The notes under the pieces: generated by a model
The model's input: only the letters and a program-made list of their open reading frames with translations
What the model was told of the DNA's origin: nothing
The model's database searches: none
Made by a program: the position numbers and the translations under genes
Shown here: positions 25,444 through 33,984 of the stretch, piece after piece
How the letters are laid out: every line of letters begins with the position of its first letter
How positions within the stretch are numbered: position 1 is the stretch's first letter
Assembly: GCA_023397475.1 (NCBI GenBank)
Contig: JAEWUD010000006.1
Location: 1-46,385, forward strand
Source of the DNA: Bacillota bacterium
GTDB lineage: Bacteria > Bacillota > Clostridia > Saccharofermentanales > Saccharofermentanaceae
Length of the DNA: 46,385 nt
Direction: 5' to 3'

Positions 25444-25740
25444 TATAGAGCCTGGCGCCTCTTGACGAATGATTTTGACAGAAGCTTCTCGAGAACGAAA
25501 ATACCTATCATTTCGCACGAAAATGCTGTTTTGTTGGTATCCTGCCTGTATGGCGACAAAGAGCTGCACCCGCACCTTTTTTCACGCATCCTCCGCTGAG
25601 GATCTGCGGTTATCAAGAATTCCGAAGCATTTCACATCGCATATGCATCGGGAACCTTGATATAATTAAACAAATTACCCGCATTTTGGAGTGGATCTTT
25701 TCGCTATAGATCACGGAGCTTACGGGTTCGACGTAAGAGA

Positions 25741-26854
25741 TTGGTGGCAACGGTGAGGGTATGTGTACTGAACGGGTCCCCGAGGGGCAAGTATAGTGTG
25801 ACACTGCAGACCGCGCTTTTTCTCGAGAGCCGGTACAAAGATTGCGAATTCACCGTCCTTCACGTGGGACAGCAGATCAAGATGTACGAGAAAGATATGC
25901 GCGAGGCGCTGCGGGTGATCGGGGAGGCGGATCTTCTGTTGTTCTGCTATCCGGTGTACACCTTCCTCGCGCCATCCCAGTTGCACCGATTTATCGAACT
26001 GATGAAGGAAAGCAGTGTGGATCTCTCGCGAAAATTCGCCGCACAGGTCAGTACCTCGAAGCATTTTTTCGACGTGACGGCGCACAACTATCTGCGCGAA
26101 AACTGCCTGGATCTGGGCCTTCGATATATCGGCGGATTGTCGGCGGACGCGGATGATCTGCTTCTGCCGACGGGGCAGAAGGACGCGTTGGCGTTCTGGG
26201 ACTATGTCCTTCACAGTGCGCAGAATGAGATTTACGAGACGGTTGCCTTCGTGGGCAAACTGCCGCCGCGAAGCTATGTGAAGGCACACGCAGCAACTCC
26301 GAAAAAGGACGGCGAGCGCGATTGTTTTCGCATTTACGATCCGGGATCATTCGATGGGCGCGTCCTTAAAGCGCTACGACGATCGGCAATTCTGTAACGG
26401 CCACAGAACGGTGACCATGGGCATGCCCATGGGGTACATCGTGAACGGCGACCTCGGGAAGGAAGCGAATCTTCAGATGATGATCGAGGGTAGGTCGGAG
26501 GTCGGACACAACTTCCTGGCCGGTTGTGCGACGGATGCCGACGGTATCGCGAGAATGTCCGCGCGACTTTCCTATGCACTCGAGAATCGCCTGGTGCTAC
26601 CGCAGAACTTCTATGGTGTCGGCGGCATGAAGATCTTCCGCGACCTGATCTATCTCGTGCAGGGCCTGATGAAGGAAGATCACCGGTTCTACAAGAAGCA
26701 CGGCTTCTACGACTTCCCGCAGAGAAAGATCGGGACAAGACTGAAGATTCAGTTTCTTGGAGGCCTTGTAACAAATCCGCACTTCAAGGCGAAGATGGGC
26801 AACAAGATGAACGAGGGCATGATCGCTCCGTATAAGAAAGTGATTGAGAGATAA
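25741..26854 (+). pseudogene. Flavodoxin-like oxidoreductase gene with internal deletion and frame change
   Basis: The first frame (from TTG 25741) reads a flavodoxin-like start VRVCVLNGSPRGKYSVTLQT and 'LFCYPVYTFLAPSQLHRFIELM', then stops at 26397. The second half continues in another frame from about 26310: 'TASAIVFAFTIRDHSMGASL', then KRYDDRQFCNGHRTVTMGMP, up to 26854. Intact relatives that I recall run to about 450 residues and carry a Cys-rich segment just before 'AIVYAFTI'; that segment is missing here. A deletion of roughly 70 codons that also shifted the frame explains this. The start codon is uncertain. Confidence 0.8.
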
Positions 26855-26939
26855 TTCGTCGTGATCATAGGAAGACGTTCCTTTCTGCAGCCGGACTCGC
26901 GAAGAAAGTCAACTTTCTGCAGTAAATTTCTTTCGCGAC

Positions 26940-26970
26940 TGTAACCTTTTGGCATGCCGTTAGTCTAATG
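26940..26970 (+). promoter_or_regulatory. Predicted ECF-type promoter, second sigma operon
   Basis: TGTAAC (26940-26945), then 19 bases, then CTAATG (26965-26970), repeats the arrangement in front of the first sigma gene. An 11-bp stretch shortly upstream (AGAAAGTCAACTTTCT) forms another dyad. Confidence 0.7.
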
Positions 26971-26997
26971 GGTGAATGCGCTGAAGAGGAGAAATTC

Positions 26998-27480
26998 ATG
27001 GCGGAGATTGAGGAACTTTATACGCTCTATTCTCGCCGTTTGTATCGGTTTCTTCTGGCGCTTACCGGTAATCCGTCGGTAGCGGAGGAGCTCACGCAGC
27101 AGACGTTTTACAAGGCTTTTCTTCATATTAATCAATACGAAGGGCGCAGCGGGCCGTATACATGGCTGTGCCAGATCGCGAAGAACACGTGGTATACCGA
27201 GTGCAAGAAATCGCAAAGATTCACGGATGTGTGTGTAGAGGACTTTGCGGCGGCGGACTGTATCGACGATGAGGTGATTTGGCGGGATGAGACGAGGCGG
27301 CTGGCATGCGCATTGCGTGAACTTCCCTCGCCGCATCGAGACGTGTTGATCCTGCGGATTTACGGGGAGCTGCCGTTTGCGGAGATTGCGGCGCTTTTCG
27401 AGAAGAGCGAGAGCTGGGCGAAGGTGACGTTTTTTCGCGGCAAAGAGAGGCTGCGCCGGAGAATGGAGGAACAGAAATGA
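26998..27480 (+). CDS. ECF RNA polymerase sigma factor, copy 2
   Basis: This 160-residue protein is closely similar to the first copy (YRFLLALTGNPSVAEELTQQTFYKAFLHI; LPSPHRDVLILRIYGELPFAEIAALF). The two differ mainly in the linker between regions 2 and 4. AGAGGAGAAATTC precedes the ATG and the stop overlaps the anti-sigma start (ATGA). The near-identity of region 4 suggests that both factors read the same kind of promoter. Confidence 0.94.
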   Translation: MAEIEELYTLYSRRLYRFLLALTGNPSVAEELTQQTFYKAFLHINQYEGRSGPYTWLCQIAKNTWYTECKKSQRFTDVCVEDFAAADCIDDEVIWRDETRRLACALRELPSPHRDVLILRIYGELPFAEIAALFEKSESWAKVTFFRGKERLRRRMEEQK

Positions 27481-28787
27481 CGTGCAATATTATCAAGGAC
27501 TTGCTGCCGTTGTATGCGGCGGAGGATTGTTCGGACGATTCTCGGGAAGCGGTTGATGACCATATCAAGACGTGCGATTCGTGCCGGTCGAGTCTTCTTG
27601 CCATGCAGGAGCCCGTTGCTCCGCCACAGGCGCCGGAGGTCGTGCAACAGGAAAAGAAGGTTGAAGCGATGAACTTTCGGAAGGGATTCAAGAGGATTCG
27701 TCGGCGTTGGCTGATCTCGATCCTGTGTGTTCTTCTGGCAATTCCGTTCGGTGTACTTGGGGTGAATGAGGTGCGTGGTGAGGGTTATGCGTACTCGAAT
27801 TTGTATGCCGTGTATCAGACGGACGCGTTCATGCGGAAGATCGTCGCGAAGGATTATGAGGGTGCGGTTGAGATAATGAATGTACGCTATCTGTATGATG
27901 TTTGTTTAATGATAGAAAAAATTCGGGATGACGTTTATGACAAGCACCGCCAGGTTGAAATTGGCGGAGAGGTTTACATCTCCCGCCTGCCAAAGAATTC
28001 CAATCGATTGGTTCGTTCTCTCGAGAATGGAGATCCGGCAGAATTCTGGGCTCAGATGATTGTAGACAATGAAATGGAAGAGGACGTACACAACCCCATC
28101 CCTGCCGAGTTCATGGAGACAGCAGCGCAGATTGTATCAGAAAAGACAGGTAAGGAAGTCATAATTCTCTCGGCTGATCAAGATACAGCAAACGTTGAAA
28201 ACGCCTACGTCGAGGGGACCGGGCCGGATGGGAAATCCTATTATTTTCCTGCGACGATTAATCATGAAGAAGATTTCAGATATTCTCCGCCAATGATCGA
28301 TCAAAAAGTGGATTTCAGAGCGTGGGCGGAAGCTGATTATCTTCCGGAGAGAATGTTTATTGAGAAGCTTGATACAATGTTCTACACACTAAAGGGATTC
28401 GATTACCACAGTCAGACATATGAGAAGCTCGGATTTGATGAATATAGCCGCCTATTTAAGGAACAATATATCGAGACGTTGAAGAATCTGGACGCTCAAG
28501 GCATCTATGTCACTTCTTACTCGCTCAACCCGGGACACAAATACCTTGAAGAATATGCGGGAGACAACGGTTCCTTTAGCCCTATGTACTTGTGGGAGAT
28601 TGAAGTATATATCCAATCTTCGAGCCCGAATACAACCGGAAATGATCCGTATTTGTCACTTGCTTTCCATAATTCCAAGGTTTGGCCGAATGGTTACGGC
28701 GGAGATGGCAGCTTTGATGGTGAAGTTGAGGAGGATCAAATGATAGAATTACTCGATGCTCTATTCGGTGAGGTTAACGTACTATAA
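27477..28787 (+). CDS. Membrane anti-sigma factor with zinc-finger N-terminus, copy 2
   Basis: The 436-residue protein has CNIIKDLLPLYAAEDCS and HIKTCDSC for the zinc site, a membrane helix WLISILCVLLAIPFGVLGV, and an exported domain homologous to copy 1 (AVYQTDAFMRKIVAKDYEGAVE is nearly identical) but diverged further out, with a short insertion near residue 265. The exported domain should decide the signal, so the two modules may respond to different cues through similar promoters. Confidence 0.9.
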   Translation: MTCNIIKDLLPLYAAEDCSDDSREAVDDHIKTCDSCRSSLLAMQEPVAPPQAPEVVQQEKKVEAMNFRKGFKRIRRRWLISILCVLLAIPFGVLGVNEVRGEGYAYSNLYAVYQTDAFMRKIVAKDYEGAVEIMNVRYLYDVCLMIEKIRDDVYDKHRQVEIGGEVYISRLPKNSNRLVRSLENGDPAEFWAQMIVDNEMEEDVHNPIPAEFMETAAQIVSEKTGKEVIILSADQDTANVENAYVEGTGPDGKSYYFPATINHEEDFRYSPPMIDQKVDFRAWAEADYLPERMFIEKLDTMFYTLKGFDYHSQTYEKLGFDEYSRLFKEQYIETLKNLDAQGIYVTSYSLNPGHKYLEEYAGDNGSFSPMYLWEIEVYIQSSSPNTTGNDPYLSLAFHNSKVWPNGYGGDGSFDGEVEEDQMIELLDALFGEVNVL

Positions 28788-29093
28788 TCAGTCATCTCCC
28801 CCGTTGACAATCTCCCTTCACGGCGCGATAATACAAACAATTTAGAAAGAAAGGTGGTGAGAGGTTTGCATTTGTCAATGATCGCAGGTAATGGATTTGT
28901 ATCCGTACGTTTTGACCATATTTGCGGGATCGCATATTTTGATGCGTTGACAAGGGGTTTTTCTGCCCGTTTGCCGGTAAAAGCGTCTGTTTTTGCCTTG
29001 TTGCAGGATATTTCTGCCCTTTTTTCGAGAATAGATCGCCTCTCGTCACCGATGCTGCATTCCGCCTGATTCAGGTGTGATCTGGTACTTTGT

Positions 29094-29131
29094 GAGCCCG
29101 GGAGCGACAATCGCCCCGGGTTCTTTGTTTT
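29094..29131 (+). terminator. Intrinsic terminator between the second sigma operon and the ABC exporter
   Basis: GAGCCCGGG (29094-29102) pairs with CCCGGGTTC (29115-29123), followed by TTCTTTGTTTT. The 528-base gap 28788-29315 otherwise contains no convincing gene. The stretch 28854-29069 is open but has no family character. A GC-rich leader at 29160-29290 can fold but matches no riboswitch I know. Confidence 0.6.
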
Positions 29132-29315
29132 CCTGGGACGAAGGTGAAGATGAATTGCCCCGCGGATTTCCGCGGGAGTCATATATGGAACGGATCCTCC
29201 CGCAAAAAATCTGACGGGGGCGGCCGGCGAGGTGTTGCGGGGAACTGCGAAGCCGAAGGTCCCTGCCGGGTGAAGCGCCTCTGACGTGCTGAGAGAGTTC
29301 CGTGAAGGAGTTATT

Positions 29316-30083
29316 ATGATTCGATATTGGAAGACTGCGTACATGGCGGCGACGGAGAAGACGAACGGCGGGCTGTTCTACCTGCTGCCGGACATTTTCT
29401 TGAAGGTCGCGACGCTGGTACCGCTCTTGTTTCTTTGGCGCGTCGTGATGTCGACGGGCGTCGAGGTCGGCATGACGCCGGACCAGATGCTGTCGTACAC
29501 TCTGATCAACGCCGTATTGGGGAGTCTGCTGGTCGTGCGCACGGCGGCGACGGGATGGATGTCGGAGGGCGTTCTGATGAAGCTCTTCGGACGACCGCTG
29601 CCGGTCTTGGGACAATTGGCTGCGCAGACGATCGGCGGCTGGGTGCCGATGCTCCTGATGTTTTCGCTACCGGTTCTGGTGGCGGCACCTTTTCTGGGCA
29701 TCGACATCGTGCCGAAATCTCCCTGGTTTTTTGTGAGTCTGGTCTTATGTGTTTCGCTGGGGTTTGCGTTGGAGACGCTTTTCGCGTGCCTGTCGATCTA
29801 TCTGCGCAACATGAACTGGTTGATGGATCGAATTCGCGCGGCGATCATCGCGCTCTTCTCGGGCACGGTGATCCCGATCCGGCTGTTGCCGTTCGGACTC
29901 GACGTGGCGATGAAGTACCAGCCTTTTGCCGCGCTGGGCGGCGCACCGCTCTCGATCTTTGTCGGGGCGGCGGACGTGACGGAGACGATTCTTCTGCAGA
30001 TCGCGTGGAACGTACTCTTGTGGCCCGTGGCGCTTCTCGTGTTCCGGGCATCCAGAGAGAGGATGGTGAGCTACGGTGGCTAA
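29316..30083 (+). CDS. ABC-2 type exporter permease, first subunit
   Basis: The 255-residue integral membrane protein has about six helices and starts MIRYWKTAYMAATEKTNGG. It belongs to the ABC-2 permease group, as judged by the layout 'FYLLPDIFLKVATLVPLLFLWRVV' and 'NWLMDRIRAAIIALFSGTVIPIRLLPF', the latter being common in DUF990-like exporters. GAAGGAG precedes the start. Its end overlaps the second permease by eight bases. Two half-size permeases and one ATPase make an exporter; the cargo is unknown. Confidence 0.85.
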   Translation: MIRYWKTAYMAATEKTNGGLFYLLPDIFLKVATLVPLLFLWRVVMSTGVEVGMTPDQMLSYTLINAVLGSLLVVRTAATGWMSEGVLMKLFGRPLPVLGQLAAQTIGGWVPMLLMFSLPVLVAAPFLGIDIVPKSPWFFVSLVLCVSLGFALETLFACLSIYLRNMNWLMDRIRAAIIALFSGTVIPIRLLPFGLDVAMKYQPFAALGGAPLSIFVGAADVTETILLQIAWNVLLWPVALLVFRASRERMVSYGG

Positions 30084-30930
30084 GGAGAATCGTATTACAT
30101 TAGGCCGCATTCTGCGGCTCTTCGGCATCGCGGCCAAGATGGACCTGATGTGGCTGATGCGCGACACGAAGTACGCGATCGCCGGAATCCTGGCGGACAT
30201 CATCTCGAACATCGCGGTCGTCTCGAGCGTGTTCCTTATCTCGGTGCGTTTCGGCGGTATCGGCGGGATGAGCTCGGATGAGGTCCTGTTCATGATGGCG
30301 TATTCGACGCTGGTGACGGGGATTTTCATCCTCTTCGGCTCGGGAAATAACATCCACATCTCGCGGATTATCGGCAGGGGACAGATCGAGCATTTGTTCC
30401 TGCAGCCGTTGCCGCTCAAGGTCCAACTCGCGACGTGCGGGTTCATCCCATTCACCGGCGGAAGCAACTTCGTCGTCGGCGTGATCCTGATGGTCATCGC
30501 GGTGCAGCGCCTGGGACTCGAGGTCACCTTCGGGTGGATCCTGATGCTCGTCGCCTATCTTCTGACGACGATGACGATCATCGTGGCCCGTGCGTATCTG
30601 GTGTCGACGATGGCGTTCTACGCGCCGGTCGGCGCCGAGGAGATCACATTTCTGGCGATCGACGGCACTTGGATGCTCAGTACATTCCCGCTGTCGGGAA
30701 TGCCGCCGCTGTTGCAATACGGCCTCGTCACACTCATGCCGGAAGGCCTCATGGCCTGGTTCCCGGCGCTCTGTCTACTCGGTCGACCGCCGTTGGAGGT
30801 CGGGCCGTTCTACCCGATGCTTTTCGCGATACTGATCGCGACTGTCGCAACACTTCTCTTCAGGAAAGGAATGAAGCACTATGTTACCAAAGGATCCAAC
30901 CGCTATGTGCCCTACGGATATCGCCGTTAA
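30076..30930 (+). CDS. ABC-2 type exporter permease, second subunit
   Basis: The start is GTG at 30076, inside the end of the first permease gene. The 284-residue product has about six helices and the sequence IAAKMDLMWLMRDTKYAIAG...SNIAVVSSVFLISVRFGG typical of DUF990-like subunits that pair with the preceding type. Its last 50 bases overlap the start of the ATPase gene. It would form the membrane channel together with the first subunit. Confidence 0.85.
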   Translation: MAKENRITLGRILRLFGIAAKMDLMWLMRDTKYAIAGILADIISNIAVVSSVFLISVRFGGIGGMSSDEVLFMMAYSTLVTGIFILFGSGNNIHISRIIGRGQIEHLFLQPLPLKVQLATCGFIPFTGGSNFVVGVILMVIAVQRLGLEVTFGWILMLVAYLLTTMTIIVARAYLVSTMAFYAPVGAEEITFLAIDGTWMLSTFPLSGMPPLLQYGLVTLMPEGLMAWFPALCLLGRPPLEVGPFYPMLFAILIATVATLLFRKGMKHYVTKGSNRYVPYGYRR

Positions 30931-31894
30931 CCTCGTAAATGTCACCAAGGAATTCGCGCAATGGCAGCGCGACAACACCGGCAAAGGCCTCATCCGCAAC
31001 CTTATTAAGCCCGAAAAGCGCCTGATCACGGCGCTCGATGATGTCACCTTCTCGATCCGGCGCGGCGAATTCGTCGCCTACGCGGGCCCGAACGGCGCGG
31101 GAAAATCAACGACGATGAAGCTTCTCTCGGGGATGCTCTTGCCGTCGGACGGCGCCATCTCCGTCATGGGACTCTCGCCGCAGAAAGACCGTCGCGAGCT
31201 GATGGGTCGCCTCGGCGTCCTGTTCGGCAACCGCACCGAGCTCTGGTGGGACCATCCGGTCATCCAGAGCTTCGAGTGGAAGAAGGTCGTCTGGGGCATC
31301 CCGGAGTCGCTGTATCAGGAGAACCTCAAGCTCGTCATGGATCTCCTGGAGCTCGAGCCGTTGATGAAGACCTTCGCGCGCGAGCTCTCGCTTGGCCAGC
31401 GTATGCGCGCCGATTTGGGCATGATGCTCCTGCACTCGCCGGAGTTGATCCTTCTTGACGAGCCGACACTCGGACTCGACGTTGTCGCCAAGCGCCAGAT
31501 GATCGATTTCCTCAAACGGATTAATCGCGAAAATGGCGTGACGATCGTCGTAACCAGCCATGACATGGACGATCTTGAGGAGATGGCCGAGCGCATCCTG
31601 ATGATCTCGGGTGGCAAAATCGCCTACGACGGAGCCTTCGACGGCTTGCGTAAGATCACGGGAAACCTTACACGCGTCATCCTCACGATGGAAAACGGCG
31701 ACGTACCGGAGCTCGCTGACGCGACCCTGCTCTCCTCGGAGAACGGCGTGTACGAGTTCGAAATCGACCTCGGGAAGTCGTCCGTGCGCGAACTGATGGG
31801 AAGGCTGTCGGCCTTCGACGGCATCAGTGATGTCGAGATCAAGAAAGCGCCGATCGAGCAGGTGATTGCGAGATTGTACCAGGAATGGAGATGA
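30881..31894 (+). CDS. ABC exporter ATP-binding protein
   Basis: The 337-residue ATPase has Walker A GPNGAGKSTT, the signature LSLGQRMRADLGMMLLHSPE (variant Leu-Gly in place of Gly-Gly), Walker B LILLDEPTLGLD and the H-loop VTSHDMDD. The N-terminal 30 residues and the segment 'FGNRTELWWDHPVIQSFEWKKVVW' are typical of the ATPases linked to DUF990-like permeases. The start ATG at 30881 lies 50 bases inside the previous gene, behind AGGAAAGG. It completes an exporter operon. Confidence 0.93.
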   Translation: MLPKDPTAMCPTDIAVNLVNVTKEFAQWQRDNTGKGLIRNLIKPEKRLITALDDVTFSIRRGEFVAYAGPNGAGKSTTMKLLSGMLLPSDGAISVMGLSPQKDRRELMGRLGVLFGNRTELWWDHPVIQSFEWKKVVWGIPESLYQENLKLVMDLLELEPLMKTFARELSLGQRMRADLGMMLLHSPELILLDEPTLGLDVVAKRQMIDFLKRINRENGVTIVVTSHDMDDLEEMAERILMISGGKIAYDGAFDGLRKITGNLTRVILTMENGDVPELADATLLSSENGVYEFEIDLGKSSVRELMGRLSAFDGISDVEIKKAPIEQVIARLYQEWR

Positions 31895-31897
31895 CGG

Positions 31898-31964
31898 TCT
31901 CGCATTTTTCTCGCTCGCTGGTCCTCGGCTTCGCCTGCGGAGGCGAGCTCGATAAAACGCGAGA
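31898..31964 (+). repeat. Dispersed palindrome with conserved core, copy 3
   Basis: TCTCGC...CTCGCTCGC pairs with GGCGAGCTCGA...GCGAGA around the core GGTCCTCGG-CTTCG-CCTGCGGA. It begins three bases after the ABC ATPase stop codon, so it may serve as the transcript's 3' structure. Confidence 0.8.
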
Positions 31965-32070
31965 CCCGTCATCGGGCGGTAACTGGTAGTTGGCGGGACA
32001 GGGGATGGCTTGAGAGGGCAAATGAAAAGAATTGTTCCATTTAATCTAGAGAGCCCTCGCTTAGCCTCCT

Positions 32071-32313
32071 GCGGAGAACCCGTGCGATAGAAGGCTTCGC
32101 CCTACTGGCAAGGGAAACTGTTACTGCGGCGGGACGGGGGAGGGGCTGTTCGAGAAAAGGTTCTCCCGCCTGGAAAGGGTAACGGTCGTGCTCGCGCTTC
32201 TTCGCACGGGCTTCGGTCCTCGGGGCAGGCGTGCTCGCGCTTCTTCGCACGGGTTTCGGTCCTCGTCGGCTGAGCCGCCTGCGGAGAACCCGTGCGATAG
32301 AAGGCATCGCCCG
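32071..32313 (+). repeat. Composite palindromic repeats (core family) with 43-bp tandem duplication
   Basis: GCGGAGAACCCGTGCGATAG occurs at 32071 and again at 32281, 210 bases apart. Between them, CGTGCTCGCGCTTCTTCGCA is present at 32187 and 32230, a 43-bp tandem duplication. TCGCACGGG (right end of the second tandem copy) pairs with CCCGTGCGA. These are relatives of the palindromes at 31898 and 42609, fused and partly duplicated. The 924-base gap 31895-32818 has no gene. Confidence 0.75.
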
Positions 32314-32498
32314 CCTGGCGACGGTAACTGTTCGTGTGGTGGGGCGGGGGAGGGCGAGAGCGAATATGAAATGATTTGAGTGGTATGAGCGCTGGTCATC
32401 GACCGGCGCTCATTTCTTATGGTCGCGCCGCTGGCGGCGCTCCGATGATTGGCATGGCAGGTGCGTCGAATGGACAACTGGGGGATTTGAATGCGTGT

Positions 32499-32620
32499 CG
32501 GGAAGGGTGAGTCTGGGCGAAATCGGGGAATGATGGTCTTTTCGCCCATAAAGCGAGGAAGGTGAGATCGCGGTGGGAAGGCCGGGTCTGGGCGAAATTG
32601 ATGGAGGGGGAGTTTCGTAC
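32499..32620. repeat. Periodic hairpin array, TGGGCGAAA stem, two units
   Basis: TCTGGGCGAAAT starts at 32512 and 32587, a 75-bp period. In the first unit TGGGCGAAA pairs with TTTCGCCCA near 32540-32548; in the second the right arm is degenerate (TTTCGTAC) and continues into ATCAATGAC, a link to the TCAATGAT family. It is weaker than the other arrays but has the same period. Confidence 0.65.
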
Positions 32621-32727
32621 GTAATCAATGACTAAGTAAGCAGTTCGGCAGCCGCATCGCTGACCTCTCTTGACCAACTGGAGCGTATTTTGTTACTATC
32701 CGGTCTTTTCGAGAAAATGCAGTTATG

Positions 32728-32761
32728 ACGCCGGCATGGAGAGGATGATGCCGGCGTTTTT
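32728..32761 (+). terminator. Intrinsic terminator before the 32819 gene
   Basis: ACGCCGGCAT (32728-32737) pairs perfectly with ATGCCGGCGT (32748-32757), followed by five T. It insulates the gene at 32819 from upstream transcription. Confidence 0.75.
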
Positions 32762-32818
32762 CACGTATTCGATCGCGCTGTATTGGTGATAAAATGATAC
32801 TACAAGGAGGGAGCTCAG

Positions 32819-33151
32819 ATGTTTGATTCATTATCGGATAAGCAAACAACGTGGCTTCTTACTAAGGCCAATAAATACATCTGGTGGCAGAATGCACGCG
32901 AGTCAGTTCTGCGGCCTTCACGCGTTATTGTTCAGATAATGGATATCGGAACGTTTGAGGATTGCCGGGAACTTGAGGCGGTTTTCGAGAAAGATGTGCT
33001 GATCAAGGCTCTCAGGAATTCGGAAGCCGGCCAACTCCGTCCACAATCCTGGTCCTATTGGCATTATCGTTTGGGTATCCTGAAGAAAGCTTCAGAGGAA
33101 TTGCCACGGATGCCGAAGCGGGAGTTTGCTGGACTTATCTCTGAATCTTAG
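32819..33151 (+). CDS. 110-residue protein, DUF6922/antitoxin-like
   Basis: The ATG follows AAGGAGGGAGCTC. The pattern 'KYIWWQNARESVLRPSRVIVQIMDIGTFEDCRELEAVFEKDVLIKAL' and a later 'L-R-P-Q-S-W-S-Y-W' match a family of small helical proteins (DUF6922-type) that often precede a nucleotidyltransferase toxin (AbiEii-like). No such toxin gene follows here; instead a short minus-strand frame overlaps its end. The family link is from memory of the pattern. Confidence 0.7.
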   Translation: MFDSLSDKQTTWLLTKANKYIWWQNARESVLRPSRVIVQIMDIGTFEDCRELEAVFEKDVLIKALRNSEAGQLRPQSWSYWHYRLGILKKASEELPRMPKREFAGLISES

Positions 33152-33344
33152 GCAATTTCTGCTGGAGCTCGTTGAAACGGTTGGAGAGATACCCGCGATA
33201 GAAAGCGTCTCGGATTGACTTGGAATTGGTACTTAAGTAGCAATCCACGACGCGAGACCAGATGACTTTATTGTTGACGTCATATCTCGAAACCGTATGA
33301 GCAACGCAGTCTTGAAAGATAGTGTAATTTTTTAAATGCCACAT
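33135..33344 (-). CDS. Possible 69-residue protein or gene fragment
   Basis: The minus-strand frame overlaps the 3' end of the preceding gene by 17 bases. Its sequence (VSRYDVNNKVIWSRVVDCYL, then SKSIRDAFYRGYLSNRFNEL) looks like a true helical protein, not like a shadow, but I do not recognise it. There is no ribosome binding site and the N-terminus looks like the middle of a domain, so it may be the tail of a lost gene. Confidence 0.4.
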   Translation of the reverse strand: MWHLKNYTIFQDCVAHTVSRYDVNNKVIWSRVVDCYLSTNSKSIRDAFYRGYLSNRFNELQQKLPKIQR

Positions 33345-33423
33345 TCGTCACATAAAGGCAATCAATTTACGGCTTTATATCCATGTCGTTTGTAGAATCT
33401 TGCCATAAATATCATAAACATGA

Positions 33424-33453
33424 TTGACAAGAAAAAAAAAACCAGAGTAATAT
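33424..33453 (+). promoter_or_regulatory. Promoter of the exported-protein cluster
   Basis: TTGACA (33424-33429) and TAATAT (33448-33453) are 18 bases apart. The spacer is an A-tract, and the surroundings are AT-rich. The first gene starts 52 bases downstream. Confidence 0.7.
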
Positions 33454-33504
33454 ATTCAACAAGGGATAATCCCATAGTATTATTTAATGAAAGAGAGGAA
33501 ATTT

Positions 33505-33966
33505 ATGAAGAAGTTATTGAGTATACTGGTTAGTGTCGTTCTTTTGATTTCTGTGTGCACGAGTGCAGTCTCAGCACAGGTTAGGACTGATTCTACTTCT
33601 CTATCACGAGGTGGTGCGTCTGTCGTATTTGGAGCAGCATTGAAAGAGAGTGGAACATATAATCCTCAAACGGGGGCAGGCAGCTGGTGCTCAAATCTAA
33701 CAAGTATTAGTTGTACGGGTATTCCAAGTGGATTGATAGGGTCTAATAGCGTTGTTTCACGTATGCGAACGAACGAAACTTGGGCCTCCGCCTCACCTAT
33801 CATTACTCACAGTTATAGGAATTATTCGCAAAACGGTGACAATCGGGTATGGGGTGGTTACTATAGCGGTTATGGAGCTAATATGGAGTTTTATCGTCTC
33901 GCGACAAGCATGACTAGCTCATCTGCAAATTCGGGTTGCTCCGTCACATATCGCTGGAATCCGTAA
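33505..33966 (+). CDS. Small secreted protein of unknown function
   Basis: The 153-residue product has a clear signal peptide (MKKLLSILVSVVLLISVCTSAVSA) with likely cleavage after AVSA. The mature part is Ser, Gly and Asn rich, with three Cys and a beta-sheet-like pattern (SVVSRMRTNETWASASPIITHSY; NANMEFYRL-like turns). I chose ATG 33505 because GAGAGGAAATTT precedes it; an ATG at 33487 lies upstream of that site. It is first in an operon-like row with two lipoprotein genes. Composition is more AT-rich than most of the window. Confidence 0.75.
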   Translation: MKKLLSILVSVVLLISVCTSAVSAQVRTDSTSLSRGGASVVFGAALKESGTYNPQTGAGSWCSNLTSISCTGIPSGLIGSNSVVSRMRTNETWASASPIITHSYRNYSQNGDNRVWGGYYSGYGANMEFYRLATSMTSSSANSGCSVTYRWNP

Positions 33967-33984
33967 TTCTATATGAGGTGTTCT

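Noticed and set aside
28854..29069. 71-residue open frame after the second anti-sigma gene
   Set aside because: Composition and hydrophobic pattern are not protein-like, and overlapping frames on the other strand are equally long. It lies in repeat-like intergenic DNA.
29160..29290. Cobalamin-like or other riboswitch before the ABC exporter
   Set aside because: The stretch is GC-rich and can fold, but no conserved riboswitch core (such as the GCCACTG box) is present.
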